A DNA stretch of 64,000 nt from Mycoavidus sp. B2-EB (GCF_014218255.1 NZ_AP021872.1:1364001-1428000), one strand, 5' to 3'. Positions 47,401-57,218 are shown, numbered from the stretch's first letter. Notes: generated by a model from the letters alone, not told the origin. Numbers and translations: made by a program.

Positions 47401-48462
47401 TCAAAACGAATCAACATCAGGTTGACTAATTTTCCGCTTTAGGATGAATGGGGGCCACTCCTTCCCAAGCTTCCTCTTTAACAGTAGTGCTGGGCGCTCG
47501 GCTAGGTGCCAAGACAGAAATGCCAACCCTACAGTGACTATGGTCGAAATAACCAATGTGACCCATATCGAAAGAAGATTTCCGGTGAGCATAATGACCG
47601 TCTGCTGCACCGGGAATGCATAAATGTAGAGGCCGTATGAAATGTCCCCAAAACGCCCCGCGCGCCGGATAAATGGCGTTGATGCAGAGCCAAAGAAAAT
47701 AACCAACATCGGTAAAACAAGAAAGAGGGCCGCATATTCGTAGCCAATAGCTACAAAGATAGCTCCAACCAAGCCGAAAATAGCTAATACTAGCTTTGGC
47801 CACATTGACCAAAAATCTCGGAAATAATGCAGACATACTCCATAACAAAAAAACGCACCTAATTCGAGACTCGGCTTTCGTTGTGGATTGTGCTGGACAT
47901 CGTGAATCACAAAAATAAACACCGCAAGCGCAACAGCACCAATCAAAAGCAGAGATTGGTGGCGAAGCAGGCCAACCATCCCCAATACCAATAATATTAG
48001 GTACCATCGGAACTCTATTGGAAGTGTCCACAACGAGCCGTTTACGGCTCTCGGGTAAGGATTATCTGTGAATACACCCGGCAATTCAAACCGCACTGTC
48101 AGCTTCAGATTGCTAAAAAAATCCCACATTGCCGAAGATAGAAAATAGCCTCTAAATGAAAGGGTGGATACACTCGGCCCAAGTAATAGCGCCGTTACTA
48201 CAGTAACAACTATCAGCCCTGGCCAGATTCGCAAGACGCGCTTTGCCAAGAAACGCCAAGCAGAAGGATCTCGTTCCCAACTCTGCGCAACCAAGTAGCC
48301 GCTGATCGAGAAGAAGATCAAAACCCCAAGCCCTCCCAGACTTTGGACGCCAATATTCGGTTCTAGACGTCCAGTCAGAGCAAATTGATGACTAAATAAA
48401 ACCAGATAAGCCGCGACAAGGCGAAGAAAATCAAAATTGTTGTTGATAAAATTTTTCTGCAT
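47401..48462 (-). CDS. Acyltransferase-3 family membrane protein, OafA-like
   Basis: Likely O-acetylates or otherwise acylates the O-antigen. Starts near FDFLRLVAAYLVLFSHQFAL, with the family Arg and His in the first segment, GVLIFFSISGYLVAQSWERD and RVLRIWPGLIVVTVVTALLL; about ten membrane segments; a basic C terminus. The ATG at 48462 gives 353 residues; an upstream start at 48567 would add a non-membrane N terminus. It is the distal gene of the minus-strand O-antigen cluster. A 9-bp inverted repeat (47355-47363 with 47399-47407) lies at its stop codon. Confidence 0.86.
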   Translation of the reverse strand: MQKNFINNNFDFLRLVAAYLVLFSHQFALTGRLEPNIGVQSLGGLGVLIFFSISGYLVAQSWERDPSAWRFLAKRVLRIWPGLIVVTVVTALLLGPSVSTLSFRGYFLSSAMWDFFSNLKLTVRFELPGVFTDNPYPRAVNGSLWTLPIEFRWYLILLVLGMVGLLRHQSLLLIGAVALAVFIFVIHDVQHNPQRKPSLELGAFFCYGVCLHYFRDFWSMWPKLVLAIFGLVGAIFVAIGYEYAALFLVLPMLVIFFGSASTPFIRRAGRFGDISYGLYIYAFPVQQTVIMLTGNLLSIWVTLVISTIVTVGLAFLSWHLAERPALLLKRKLGKEWPPFILKRKISQPDVDSF

Positions 48463-48570
48463 AAGTAAACTTGATTTGTAATAGCGCCCAGATTTTGACT
48501 GTGCCTTACATGCAATTTGAGAAAATACTAACCGACGCAATAAAAATGCTCTACCGTCATAACCCAACGT

Positions 48571-49431
48571 TCATATTAGACGCCATCCAAAGCGATTAAA
48601 AAATCGACACGCAGACACAGTAAACATACAGATATGGCGCCAACCTTTCTTAGAAGCCCCGCCACCAAAATGGATAACACGTACCGCAGGCACGTAAGCA
48701 ATACCAGCTATTGCACTTGCACGGAGACTTAAATCATAATCTTCAAAATATAAAAAATAACGCTGATCAAAACCACCTAATTTCTTTAGCACATTCATTC
48801 GGAATAGCATATAGCACCCACTAATGATCTGTGGTGAAATAAATGCATTTAAATTTTGATCAGCTGTATCAACCAAATCGCGCAATTCATAGCGCACAAG
48901 CCGGCTTGCAAATAAATCCTGCGCTTTGCCTCGTAAAAAGCCACGCACAAATAAATCTAATAAATTCGGGAAACATCGACACAAATACTGAGTAACACCA
49001 TATTCATCCAAAACATGTGGTGCAATCAATGCAATATCATGATGCTGATCAAAGAAATCTAGTGCTTGAGCCAGAGCATTTTCCGACATTTCAACATCAG
49101 GATTTAAAATAAGATGGTAATCACTAGTCGAGCACTCTAGTGCCAGATTATGACCTCGCCCATAACCAACATTGCCGTGCCCAGTAATCACTTTGCATTC
49201 AATCGCATCTCTCTTAAAAGCACTTTCCCAAGCATCAGAAATACAGCCATTGCCATTATCAACGAGCACAACCGAAACAGATAAAGCTCTACCTCGTTGC
49301 GCGCGTAAATAAATGATTGCACGGTGTAAGCTTGCGAGCGTGCGCTGTAAAAGCACAATATCTGGTTTGAAGGTTACTACTGACACAGATAACTGAGTTT
49401 GATCTCCTGCTAACTTGTTAGGCTGGTGCAT
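48571..49431 (-). CDS. Family 2 glycosyltransferase (rhamnosyltransferase-like)
   Basis: GT-A glycosyltransferase of the WbbL/RfbF kind, adding a sugar to a lipid-linked O-antigen. VSVVTFKPDIVLLQRTLASL at the N terminus, VVLVDNGNG, GHGNVGYGRGHNLAL, the metal-binding LILNPDVEMSE (DxD-like NPDVE) near residue 110, and YFLYFEDYDLSLRASAIAG, the ED acceptor motif, near 230. The 286 residues are full length. The sugar cannot be read from sequence. It follows the two-domain transferase by 14 bases. Confidence 0.88.
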   Translation of the reverse strand: MHQPNKLAGDQTQLSVSVVTFKPDIVLLQRTLASLHRAIIYLRAQRGRALSVSVVLVDNGNGCISDAWESAFKRDAIECKVITGHGNVGYGRGHNLALECSTSDYHLILNPDVEMSENALAQALDFFDQHHDIALIAPHVLDEYGVTQYLCRCFPNLLDLFVRGFLRGKAQDLFASRLVRYELRDLVDTADQNLNAFISPQIISGCYMLFRMNVLKKLGGFDQRYFLYFEDYDLSLRASAIAGIAYVPAVRVIHFGGGASKKGWRHICMFTVSACRFFNRFGWRLI

Positions 49432-49445
49432 ATTAAGTATTTAAT

Positions 49446-51668
49446 TTAGCGAACCAACCAACTTTTCACACGCATCTGCCATTGCATGGGAATGCGCTTT
49501 GCAACGCTACGTAACCACATTGTATTACGTAACCATACAAGCATACCTAACAATTTAAGCTTGACGTTTTGTTGCCGCCCTGCATATCCGGGCAATTCCG
49601 GTATAGTACGGTAAATTTTTATGGAGGAGGTTTTTATTTCTCGCTGGGGCAGCGCCTTAATTCCATCCAAGTAAATATCACGATAAAAGTTATGCTCTGG
49701 CACATGAGAAACTGCAGGCAACACAGCTGGGCTAGTGCCAGTAACGAAAGCCTCTCGAATATCTATAAAAAATTCCAACCACTCTAAAGGCGAACGATCC
49801 CATGCAGACACCCAAGTCCAGCTACGTTTAGCAAGCCTTTCTGGAAAAGCACCTAAGTCCGGCGCAACTATCGGCAAACCCGCTTTTAAACAAGCACTGA
49901 GCGTATAGCTGTATGTTTCAGGGCATAAAGCAGGAAACCAAACAACGTCTGGATTAAGCGTACTAAGAAGCTTGGCAAGATCAGCTTCCTTATATTCCCC
50001 ATGAATTGTCAGATTCGCTTTAGGCAAAACTTTTAGCCCACGATAGGCAAAACCAATCAGATGAAACTCCACCAAAGTACTTAACTGCGCAGCCTGAATA
50101 GCCACTGCTTCTAAAACATCAGCACCCTTAATAGGGCCAAGCGCACCAATCACAAATACACGGAGGATTGCATCATTTGCGAGAGGCTTATGCGTTGGCT
50201 GCGGAATAGCGCAGTCATCCAAATCAGGGTGAGGAACTGTATGAATATTAATTTCCGGTAGCAGTGCTCGAAAACGCCGAGCTGTATCTTCACTCGGAGC
50301 AAGGCAATTACGCGCACCGATTAAAAAATCTCGGTATCTACTGCGCCAGCTTTCAATGTCAACTTTTCCCGGAGCTGGGGAAACCTTCAGACAACCCTTG
50401 CATTGCTCTATGCCTTCCAAACCACAGTAACGATTATTCGCTTGAGTCAATGAAATCTGCGGGCAAAGCGGGTAATAATCATGGGCAGTAAAATCGTAGT
50501 CCACGCCCAGCCACTTTGGTAGGCCCGAAATCAAGGAGTCATGACCTAATAAATGATGATAGTGTACATGAGCAATGCCAAGATCTCGCAGTGCGCTAAT
50601 CAACTCAGATTTTTGCTCCGGAAAATGAAAATACAACTGCAAACACTCATTCGAATGCAACCATTCTAATTGCACTTGACCACCTGGATAAGGGCGCAAA
50701 GCAAAAACATTGGCTTTACCCGAAAGCAGCGTCGCAAGCTCGTGGATATGTCGCTCTGTACCGCCACCTCGCGAATGCGTAACAAAGAGCAGCGCAGGAA
50801 TTTCACTACTATTAATTCGATGAAAATCAACTGTCATACGAGCGATACGAGCGGGATCGTTCATGGTATACCTATGAACTAATAATTCATAACTGGGGTG
50901 CAAAACTCGCACCCTTTCTGTTGCCATTTTTCGACGTAGATTATTGGCACCAAAACTTACACTGCCGACGTGTCGAACAAATGTATCCAGTGCTAATACA
51001 TGCTTCCATCCATGCTTATGAGCTCGCATGCAAAAGTCATTTTCTTCACCATAACCTTTGCCAAAGTTATCTACATCGAACAAACCAACCTGGCTTAGAG
51101 ATTCCCTGCGAATATACATACAGAAACCGATAGCAGTTGGAATATCTACTGTCTTATTAGCATTAACTTGGCTAAACAAGCTGTCCAAAGTAGCCGTGTT
51201 AAATCCTTGCGGTATTTGATTATCTTTACCAAAACGCGGATAGCTACAGATGGTCGCATTATTAGAAAAAGGCGTCACGCTGCTAACTAATGGCTCCGAG
51301 TAAGCAGCCCGCTTTAAACGGTCAAGCCAATCGTTTGCAACCTCAGCATCGCTATTAAGCAAGACTATATCTCGCTGTTTATCCAGCGCCATTCCTCGAT
51401 TGGCAGTTTGGACAAATCCAAGGTTTTGCTCATTTTCTAATAAGAGCAGACGAGGATCATGATCAACCAGACTTCGAAGATATTGGTTAATTTCCGGATC
51501 AGGACTAGCGTCATTAATTACAATCAAACGGAAAGGTGTACGCAATCGGCTAGTCAAAACTGATTGAATACAGCGCCGAGTATCTTCCAGTCCGAGGAAA
51601 ACAGGAACAATAATATCGACAGTTTTGTCTGAAAATAGAGAAGTTAAGTTAGTAATTCCACTCATCAT
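49446..51668 (-). CDS. Two-domain glycosyltransferase (GT2 plus GT4)
   Basis: Large O-antigen glycosyltransferase of 740 residues. The N-terminal part (about 10-270) is a GT2 domain: VDIIVPVFLGLEDTRRCIQS, LIVINDASPDPEIN, LLNSDAEVANDWL (DxD-like) and GYGEENDFCMRAHKHGWK. The C-terminal part (about 290-670) is GT-B/GT4-like: LFVTHSRGGGTERHIHELAT, VFVIGALGPIKGADVLEAVA and FPALCPETYSYTLSACLKAG (the EX7E-type donor site). Two domains imply that one polypeptide makes two linkages. Start ATG 51668 or 51665. It lies 6 bases downstream of wzt. Confidence 0.88.
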   Translation of the reverse strand: MMSGITNLTSLFSDKTVDIIVPVFLGLEDTRRCIQSVLTSRLRTPFRLIVINDASPDPEINQYLRSLVDHDPRLLLLENEQNLGFVQTANRGMALDKQRDIVLLNSDAEVANDWLDRLKRAAYSEPLVSSVTPFSNNATICSYPRFGKDNQIPQGFNTATLDSLFSQVNANKTVDIPTAIGFCMYIRRESLSQVGLFDVDNFGKGYGEENDFCMRAHKHGWKHVLALDTFVRHVGSVSFGANNLRRKMATERVRVLHPSYELLVHRYTMNDPARIARMTVDFHRINSSEIPALLFVTHSRGGGTERHIHELATLLSGKANVFALRPYPGGQVQLEWLHSNECLQLYFHFPEQKSELISALRDLGIAHVHYHHLLGHDSLISGLPKWLGVDYDFTAHDYYPLCPQISLTQANNRYCGLEGIEQCKGCLKVSPAPGKVDIESWRSRYRDFLIGARNCLAPSEDTARRFRALLPEINIHTVPHPDLDDCAIPQPTHKPLANDAILRVFVIGALGPIKGADVLEAVAIQAAQLSTLVEFHLIGFAYRGLKVLPKANLTIHGEYKEADLAKLLSTLNPDVVWFPALCPETYSYTLSACLKAGLPIVAPDLGAFPERLAKRSWTWVSAWDRSPLEWLEFFIDIREAFVTGTSPAVLPAVSHVPEHNFYRDIYLDGIKALPQREIKTSSIKIYRTIPELPGYAGRQQNVKLKLLGMLVWLRNTMWLRSVAKRIPMQWQMRVKSWLVR

Positions 51669-51674
51669 AGCGAG

Positions 51675-52403
51675 CTATTTAAAATATGCATCCCCGGCCC
51701 CAATCTCAACCACATTACCATGCTCGAGCTTAAAAAACCGGTTACAGTAACTACGAACCAAATCCACATCATGCGAAGCAAAGACAAATATACCCACAGA
51801 CGAAATCAATGCCTCCATCCGCTCCCTCGCCTTAACTTGAAATTCAGCGTCCCCCGTTCCAAATATCTCATCAACCAATAAAATATCCGGCTGAGTTGAG
51901 GTCGCAACAGCAAACATTAAGCGTGTCGCCATACCTGCCGAATAAGTCCTAACGGGTAAATTTAAGAAGTTCCCTAATTGAGTAAATTCCTCAATTTCCG
52001 GGGTTTTCTTATGAATTTGCGCAATTGACATGCCCATTAATACGGCGATACGAGTTATGTTCTCATAGCCGGTCAGTTCAGGATCCATCCCTGCGCCCAT
52101 CTCAAGCACAGTCGCAACAGAACCTTCTCGTATAATCTGGCCAGCCACTGGCGTATAAATTCCCGCCATTGTGCGCAGCATCGTGCTTTTGCCAGCGCCG
52201 TTATGGCCTACTAGCCCAACTGCATCGCCTTTTTTAAGCTCGAAGCTAACCTCTTTGAGCGCAGTCACAATTTGAATCCGCCCAGCCTCACCCTCAATTC
52301 GCCCACCTGTGCCAATACGCACAAGCTGGTTCCGCAACGATTGACTGCGGCTATTATAAATCGGGTATTGAACCGTAACGTTCTTAAATATTAAGCTAGC
52401 CAT
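51675..52403 (-). CDS. wzt: O-antigen ABC exporter ATPase
   Basis: Powers export of the finished, lipid-linked O-polysaccharide across the inner membrane with Wzm. Walker A GLVGHNGAGKSTMLRTMAG near residue 65, ABC signature TYSAGMATRLMFAV, Walker B DILLVDEIFGTGD, H-loop FVFASHD. The N terminus has the YPIYNSRSQSLRN segment seen in Wzt/TagH-type proteins. At 242 residues it lacks the C-terminal carbohydrate-binding domain found in the roughly 430-residue E. coli O9a-type Wzt. It starts 24 bases after wzm. Confidence 0.94.
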   Translation of the reverse strand: MASLIFKNVTVQYPIYNSRSQSLRNQLVRIGTGGRIEGEAGRIQIVTALKEVSFELKKGDAVGLVGHNGAGKSTMLRTMAGIYTPVAGQIIREGSVATVLEMGAGMDPELTGYENITRIAVLMGMSIAQIHKKTPEIEEFTQLGNFLNLPVRTYSAGMATRLMFAVATSTQPDILLVDEIFGTGDAEFQVKARERMEALISSVGIFVFASHDVDLVRSYCNRFFKLEHGNVVEIGAGDAYFK

Positions 52404-52427
52404 AAGTAACTGTCATATATTAGGTAG

Positions 52428-53231
52428 TTATACCCAAAGCGCCACACGCGTTTTCTTCTTACTAAAAAATACAAGCGCCACTAACCAACCCAATACGCAA
52501 ATAGCAAGATTAATACAAACCACAAATAAAGAAGGCGGCATCCCTAATAAAGGGGCGCGTACTATTTCAATCAAATGGGAAAACGGATTAAGCCACATCA
52601 ATTTTTGACTAAAAGGTAAATAATTCGGTCGATACATCACCGGACTCAAGAACATCAGAATCGGCATAATCGCCATTACTAAATATTCAAGATCCCGCAG
52701 CCTAGCACCCAATAAGCCAAGCATTAAGGTAATCCAAAGTAAATTGGCGACGACCAAAAGCAAGCAAGGCACGACCAGCAACGAATAATAAGTGAAATTA
52801 ACGTTAAATACTATAGACACCACAAAAAAAACTGGTAAATTATGTAACAAGTTGATTAAATGCTTAACCACTAGCTGAATTGGGTGAATTGAGAGCGGCA
52901 GAACTAAATTACGAATAATCGCTGCCTGACGGGTGAATGCAGTAGGCGCTTCGGTAATGCAACCTGCAATAAACTGCCAAATGATTAAACCAGAAGTCAG
53001 CGTAGGAATAAAAATGCTACGGTCAATTTTGAATAATTCACTCCAAATAAAACCAAGCCCGACTGTGCCTACCGCAGTGCCTAACGTTAACCAGAAAGGG
53101 CCTAATACACTGCGCTTATAGCGCGCTCTGACGTCACTCCACGCCATAAAAGCAATCAGCGATGCTTTTTGCAGCGCCTCACGGATGTCTTCCAGGGCGG
53201 GAAAATGTTTTTTAGTTGAACTGGTTGCCAT
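52428..53231 (-). CDS. wzm: O-antigen ABC exporter permease
   Basis: Membrane subunit partnering Wzt. ABC-2 type permease: amphipathic N-terminal segment then SDVRARYKRSVLGPFWLTLG (the typical Wzm/TagG start), FIWSELFKIDRSIFIPTLTS, and six membrane segments. The ATG at 53231 gives 267 residues; an upstream TTG adds only four. Together with wzt and without any Wzx/Wzy genes nearby, it shows an ABC-transporter-dependent O-antigen pathway. Confidence 0.92.
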   Translation of the reverse strand: MATSSTKKHFPALEDIREALQKASLIAFMAWSDVRARYKRSVLGPFWLTLGTAVGTVGLGFIWSELFKIDRSIFIPTLTSGLIIWQFIAGCITEAPTAFTRQAAIIRNLVLPLSIHPIQLVVKHLINLLHNLPVFFVVSIVFNVNFTYYSLLVVPCLLLVVANLLWITLMLGLLGARLRDLEYLVMAIMPILMFLSPVMYRPNYLPFSQKLMWLNPFSHLIEIVRAPLLGMPPSLFVVCINLAICVLGWLVALVFFSKKKTRVALWV

Positions 53232-53259
53232 ACAAAATATCAATTGATCTTATAAAGAG

Positions 53260-55152
53260 TTATTCACGCGCAGCTGGAATACACCCAACAACTTTAGGCA
53301 CGCTTGCCAGTATCGGCCCCACGAGCGGAGAATATTCTGGAACCCAGCGCCGTAAATCACGCCGCACCTCAGCGTCGGTTAAGATCCGCCGTTGCATCAG
53401 CCATGGCAACACCTCATCCAGGAATGAACTAGGGACCTCCCTGGCGCGCGCAATACGTAATTTTATATGGGGTGTCGGACGCGTTGTTTCATCGCATGCG
53501 AGTAGTTCTTCATACAATTTCTCGCCGGGACGTAAACCCGTATAAGTAAATTTGACTTGATCCTCAGTCAACCCAGAGAGTCGGACTAAATCACGCGCCA
53601 AATCAACGATACGTACCGGTTGCCCCATATCGAGAACGAAAATTTCGCCGCCCTGCCCCATGCTTGACGCTTGTAATACCAATTGCGATGCTTCAGGGAT
53701 TGTCATAAAAAAGCGCGTAATTTCTGGGTGCGTCAAGGTCACAGGCCCTCCTTTAGCAATTTGCTTTTGGAATTTTTGCACCACGCTACCCGCACTACCT
53801 AATACATTACCAAAGCGCACCGTTTCAAACTGAGTAAACTGGGTGGTCTGTTGTAGCGCCTGGCATGCCATTTCAGCCAAACGCTTAGTCGCGCCCATTA
53901 CATTAGTTGGGTTGACTGCTTTATCAGTTGAAATCAGCACAAAATGTTTAATGCCGGCGCGAATTGCTGCGCGCCCCACCCGATAGGTACCCAATACATT
54001 ATTCCGCACCGCTTGCCAGGCATTTAATTCTTCCATCAGAGGTACGTGCTTGTAAGCCGCCGCATGAAAAACGATATGCGGAGCGTAGCGCTGCATAACT
54101 TGATCAAGCAATAACGCGTCTTTTGTATCTCCTATCACGGGCACTACCGAAAACTCAGGAAATTTCTCGCGCAACTCCTCAGTCAACGTATACATCGCAT
54201 ATTCAGATAACTCGAACGCAATTAATTGCGCAGGAGCAAAGCGCAAGATTTGCCGGCATAGCTCGGAGCCAATCGAACCACCCGCACCGGTTACCATGAC
54301 CACCCGATCTTTGAGAAGCGCTTCAACATGGGCGGTGTCAATCGCAATGGTTTCTCGGCCTAAAAGATCTTCTAAATTAACCTGCCGTATGAGCGACAGA
54401 AAGGCGTGCCCTTGCGTAAGCTGTGTTAATGCAGGCAACACCATTACATTGACCCCCGCCCGCACGCACAAAGTAGTCACCTGCCGGTGCATCTCAAGCG
54501 GTGCCGATGGCATCGCAATAATCACATGTTCGGCCTTAAATTCACTGGCCCAGCGTTGCAGCTCATTAATCGAGCCCAGTATTTTATATCCCTGAATCTC
54601 ACGACCGTGTTTAGTAGAATCATCATCTAGCAACCCAACTAAACGCCATTCACTTGAGCGCATTAATTCACGCACTAAGCTTGCGCCTGCACTACCCGCA
54701 CCTAACAGAAGCACCGGCTTGCCTTGAGCAATCAGGCCACCGTAACGATAGAACTCTCGGATAGTTCGATAGAAGGTCCGCGCACCCCCCATAATTAGAA
54801 ACAGAAAAATCGGTGCTACGATAAACACCGAACGCGGTATGATTGGGTCCGGCTGGAGCATGGCTGCGCCGATTATAACTGCGAAGGTACTGGCTACAAC
54901 CGCGCGCACGATGCGCAGTAAATCTGGCAAGCTCGCAAAAACCCAAATGCCGCGGTACAAGCCCAATATGCGGAAAGCCAAGCCATGAATCGGCAATACC
55001 CAAACTAATGCCCACAGCGCACTTTCTTTAAATTCTTGTGGCACTTCGCCATTAAAACGGACAAGATAAGCAGCTAACCACGCGATGGCAACTGCACTCA
55101 AATCAAAAAAGAATACAATCAAAGAGAGCCGAGTGGTTTTAAGTCGAAACAT
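53260..55152 (-). CDS. Membrane nucleotide-sugar 4,6-dehydratase/epimerase (CapD/WbpM family)
   Basis: Makes a deoxy-sugar nucleotide (UDP-GlcNAc C6 dehydratase in WbpM). The long form has about four N-terminal membrane segments (1-120), a first Rossmann-like domain (VLLLGAGSAGASLVRELMRS) and the catalytic SDR domain (VMVTGAGGSIGSELCRQIL near residue 295). Instead of YxxxK, the active-site stretch reads VLISTDKAVNPTNVMGATKR, which fits the Ser-Met-Lys arrangement described for WbpM. The ATG at 55152 overlaps the stop of the upstream transferase (ATGA). 630 residues. The exact product is not determined. Confidence 0.93.
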   Translation of the reverse strand: MFRLKTTRLSLIVFFFDLSAVAIAWLAAYLVRFNGEVPQEFKESALWALVWVLPIHGLAFRILGLYRGIWVFASLPDLLRIVRAVVASTFAVIIGAAMLQPDPIIPRSVFIVAPIFLFLIMGGARTFYRTIREFYRYGGLIAQGKPVLLLGAGSAGASLVRELMRSSEWRLVGLLDDDSTKHGREIQGYKILGSINELQRWASEFKAEHVIIAMPSAPLEMHRQVTTLCVRAGVNVMVLPALTQLTQGHAFLSLIRQVNLEDLLGRETIAIDTAHVEALLKDRVVMVTGAGGSIGSELCRQILRFAPAQLIAFELSEYAMYTLTEELREKFPEFSVVPVIGDTKDALLLDQVMQRYAPHIVFHAAAYKHVPLMEELNAWQAVRNNVLGTYRVGRAAIRAGIKHFVLISTDKAVNPTNVMGATKRLAEMACQALQQTTQFTQFETVRFGNVLGSAGSVVQKFQKQIAKGGPVTLTHPEITRFFMTIPEASQLVLQASSMGQGGEIFVLDMGQPVRIVDLARDLVRLSGLTEDQVKFTYTGLRPGEKLYEELLACDETTRPTPHIKLRIARAREVPSSFLDEVLPWLMQRRILTDAEVRRDLRRWVPEYSPLVGPILASVPKVVGCIPAARE

Positions 55153-56177
55153 CAGTGAGTTCCTTCTTGAATGTATTGAAGCCAACGGCAATCAATGCGC
55201 CACCCCAATGAAATCAATACTAACGCCCATGCGGCAAGCACTGTCCACTGAATGCTCATTGGCATTTGCATGCTAATCAGCGCCAACCCCGCACTCGCCG
55301 CCATTAACCCATACGCCATGCGGACTGGACCAAGATGGCTGCCATTCATTTGAATCATCCGCTGATAGTAATGCGTACGATGCGCTTGCCAAAATTTCTC
55401 GCCACGCAATAGCCGCTTACAGAGCGTCACCGATGCATCCGCAATAAATGGCGAAAATACTAACGCTGGAAACCAAAACGGCCAAACTTCGCGCAACCAA
55501 CCTAAAAAACCCAGCGCGCCAGCTAAAAAGCCCAATGATACCGATCCTGCGTCACCTAAAAATACGCGCGCTGGCGGCCAATTCAATACTAAAAAACCGG
55601 CTGCTGCTCCTGCGACTAAAGCAGCAACACCTGCCAAATCAGGAGCCGCGCTGGCAGCAGCGATTGCGTATGCGCTGAACCCAAAAAGCGTCATACCGCC
55701 GGCCAAACCATCAGCACCGTCCATAAAATTGTATAAATTGATCAGCCACAGCAATAAAAATGCGATCAATACCAATTCCCAACCTGCTAGCGATAAAGAA
55801 AAGCCCAACATTACCATCAGTACAGCCAGTCCATGAGCGGCAAAACGCACGCGTGCGGAAAGGCCGCGCCGATCATCAAATTGCGATACGAAAGCCACGA
55901 ATAATGCAGCCAATGCGATTGGCCATAAGTTCCGCGCCCAAAATAGGGTGCCTAGCGCAATGATCGGCACCATAACCCATCCGCCAATCCGCGGCGTAAT
56001 CTGGGTATGCAACGAACGATGGTTGGGTACATCGGGGGCAAATTGCCGTACTTTTTCTAGCGCCAGCAAACCCCGCAAAATGGCAGCAGCCAGCGCGGCG
56101 GCAACTAACGCCAAGCCCGGCAATTGAAACCAAAGGATGGCGGCATCAATCATATTAGTAAAATTCAACGAGATCAT
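55152..56177 (-). CDS. Undecaprenyl-phosphate sugar-1-phosphate transferase (WecA/WbpL family)
   Basis: Starts O-antigen assembly by moving a HexNAc-1-phosphate to undecaprenyl phosphate. About ten membrane segments; PNHRSLHTQITPRIGGWVMV near residue 50, FVSQFDDRRGLSARVR, the catalytic-type LWLINLYNFMDGADGLAGGM near 145, and FLGDAGSVSLGFLAGALGFL near 205 are typical MraY/WecA motifs; RTHYYQRMIQMNGSH ends the family core. It is 341 residues. It uses carrier lipid recycled by UppP. The first sugar cannot be told from sequence. Confidence 0.93.
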   Translation of the reverse strand: MISLNFTNMIDAAILWFQLPGLALVAAALAAAILRGLLALEKVRQFAPDVPNHRSLHTQITPRIGGWVMVPIIALGTLFWARNLWPIALAALFVAFVSQFDDRRGLSARVRFAAHGLAVLMVMLGFSLSLAGWELVLIAFLLLWLINLYNFMDGADGLAGGMTLFGFSAYAIAAASAAPDLAGVAALVAGAAAGFLVLNWPPARVFLGDAGSVSLGFLAGALGFLGWLREVWPFWFPALVFSPFIADASVTLCKRLLRGEKFWQAHRTHYYQRMIQMNGSHLGPVRMAYGLMAASAGLALISMQMPMSIQWTVLAAWALVLISLGWRIDCRWLQYIQEGTH

Positions 56178-56249
56178 GCAAAATTGGCCCGTGATCTGCC
56201 CGCTCTTTTTTTATTATTGTCAACGCTAAGCTAGTGAGGCGGCTCGTTC

Positions 56250-57218
56250 TCATTTTACTACGGCCACCTCAGACTCTTGATACCAGGTTGCAGTACGCAC
56301 TAATCCGGCCTCCATAGCATACGGCGGCGCCCAACCTAAAACTGCGCGCGCTTGCGTAATGTTGAGGCGTAACGGCTGAAGTAAACGATTCATCTGCAGG
56401 GTCCGCCCCGTTAAACGACCTAGCCAAATCAGCCAGGGCATTGGCACACGCCATAATCGGGCAGGCGTGTTTAAAGCCCGGCTCAGCTCAAGCACAAGTT
56501 GCGCAACGGATAAGTCAACACCATCGCTAACATGAAAAACTCGGTTAGCTGCCGCGGCATGGGTTACACATTGAGCCATCGCATCGGCAAGATTTTCGAT
56601 ATAAATAAAGCTGCGCTGGGCCTGCACAGCACCCAACGGGAGCGGAAAACCACGCTGAATAGCCCGCATTAACTGCAAAAAATTCGCACGTACGCCTGGA
56701 CCATATACTAAAGGAGGACGCACAATCACAATTTCCATACCCGTCTCACGACCCAGTATAGTCAATGCCTTTTCAGCTTCGTATTTGGAAATGCCGTAAA
56801 GATCCGTTGGCGCGGGCGAATCTTCTTCACGCCAAGGCCTGCCAGGTTCTACCTCACCTAATGCTTTGACGCTACTCATAAAAATAAAGCGACGCGCCCC
56901 GGCTCGTGCCGCAGCTTGCGCAACCCGCAATGTGCCAATCACATTAGTAGCTCGAAATGCTTCTAACGGCGCTGACGATGCATCGCGCACGAGATGTACG
57001 CGCGCGGCCAAGTGAATCACAACCTGCGGCGGCGCAGCGCCCAGCAAAGTGCTTTCTATATCCGCAAAATCCGCCGCCTCATGCACCAGCTCCGGCACGC
57101 CCTCCCCATCTCTGCTGGCGCGCCGCACTAGCGCATTGACCGAATGCCCTGTGGCTAGCAATTTACGGCACACCGCGCGGCCAATAAAACCATTAGCGCC
57201 AGTTACAAGAACATTCAT
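56250..57218 (-). CDS. NAD-dependent nucleotide-sugar epimerase/dehydratase
   Basis: Extended SDR enzyme acting on a UDP-sugar, most like the GalE/WbpV-type epimerases beside wbpL in other O-antigen clusters. NAD motif VTGANGFIGRAVCRKLLATG at the N terminus; HLAARVHLV; catalytic YGISKYEAEK (Tyr/Lys) near 145; VRPPLVYGPGVRANFLQL. The ATG at 57218 is used (a TTG precedes it); 322 residues. It is the first gene of the minus-strand O-antigen cluster and could stand in for the broken galE, though that is speculation. Confidence 0.88.
   Translation of the reverse strand: MNVLVTGANGFIGRAVCRKLLATGHSVNALVRRASRDGEGVPELVHEAADFADIESTLLGAAPPQVVIHLAARVHLVRDASSAPLEAFRATNVIGTLRVAQAAARAGARRFIFMSSVKALGEVEPGRPWREEDSPAPTDLYGISKYEAEKALTILGRETGMEIVIVRPPLVYGPGVRANFLQLMRAIQRGFPLPLGAVQAQRSFIYIENLADAMAQCVTHAAAANRVFHVSDGVDLSVAQLVLELSRALNTPARLWRVPMPWLIWLGRLTGRTLQMNRLLQPLRLNITQARAVLGWAPPYAMEAGLVRTATWYQESEVAVVK

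Noticed and set aside
47341..47407. Inverted repeat GTTTTGACG/CGTCAAAAC plus GGATAC/GTATCC as an IS end
   Set aside because: Arms are short, nested in different order, and no transposase lies between them; the pair could be chance or a weak terminator of the acyltransferase gene.
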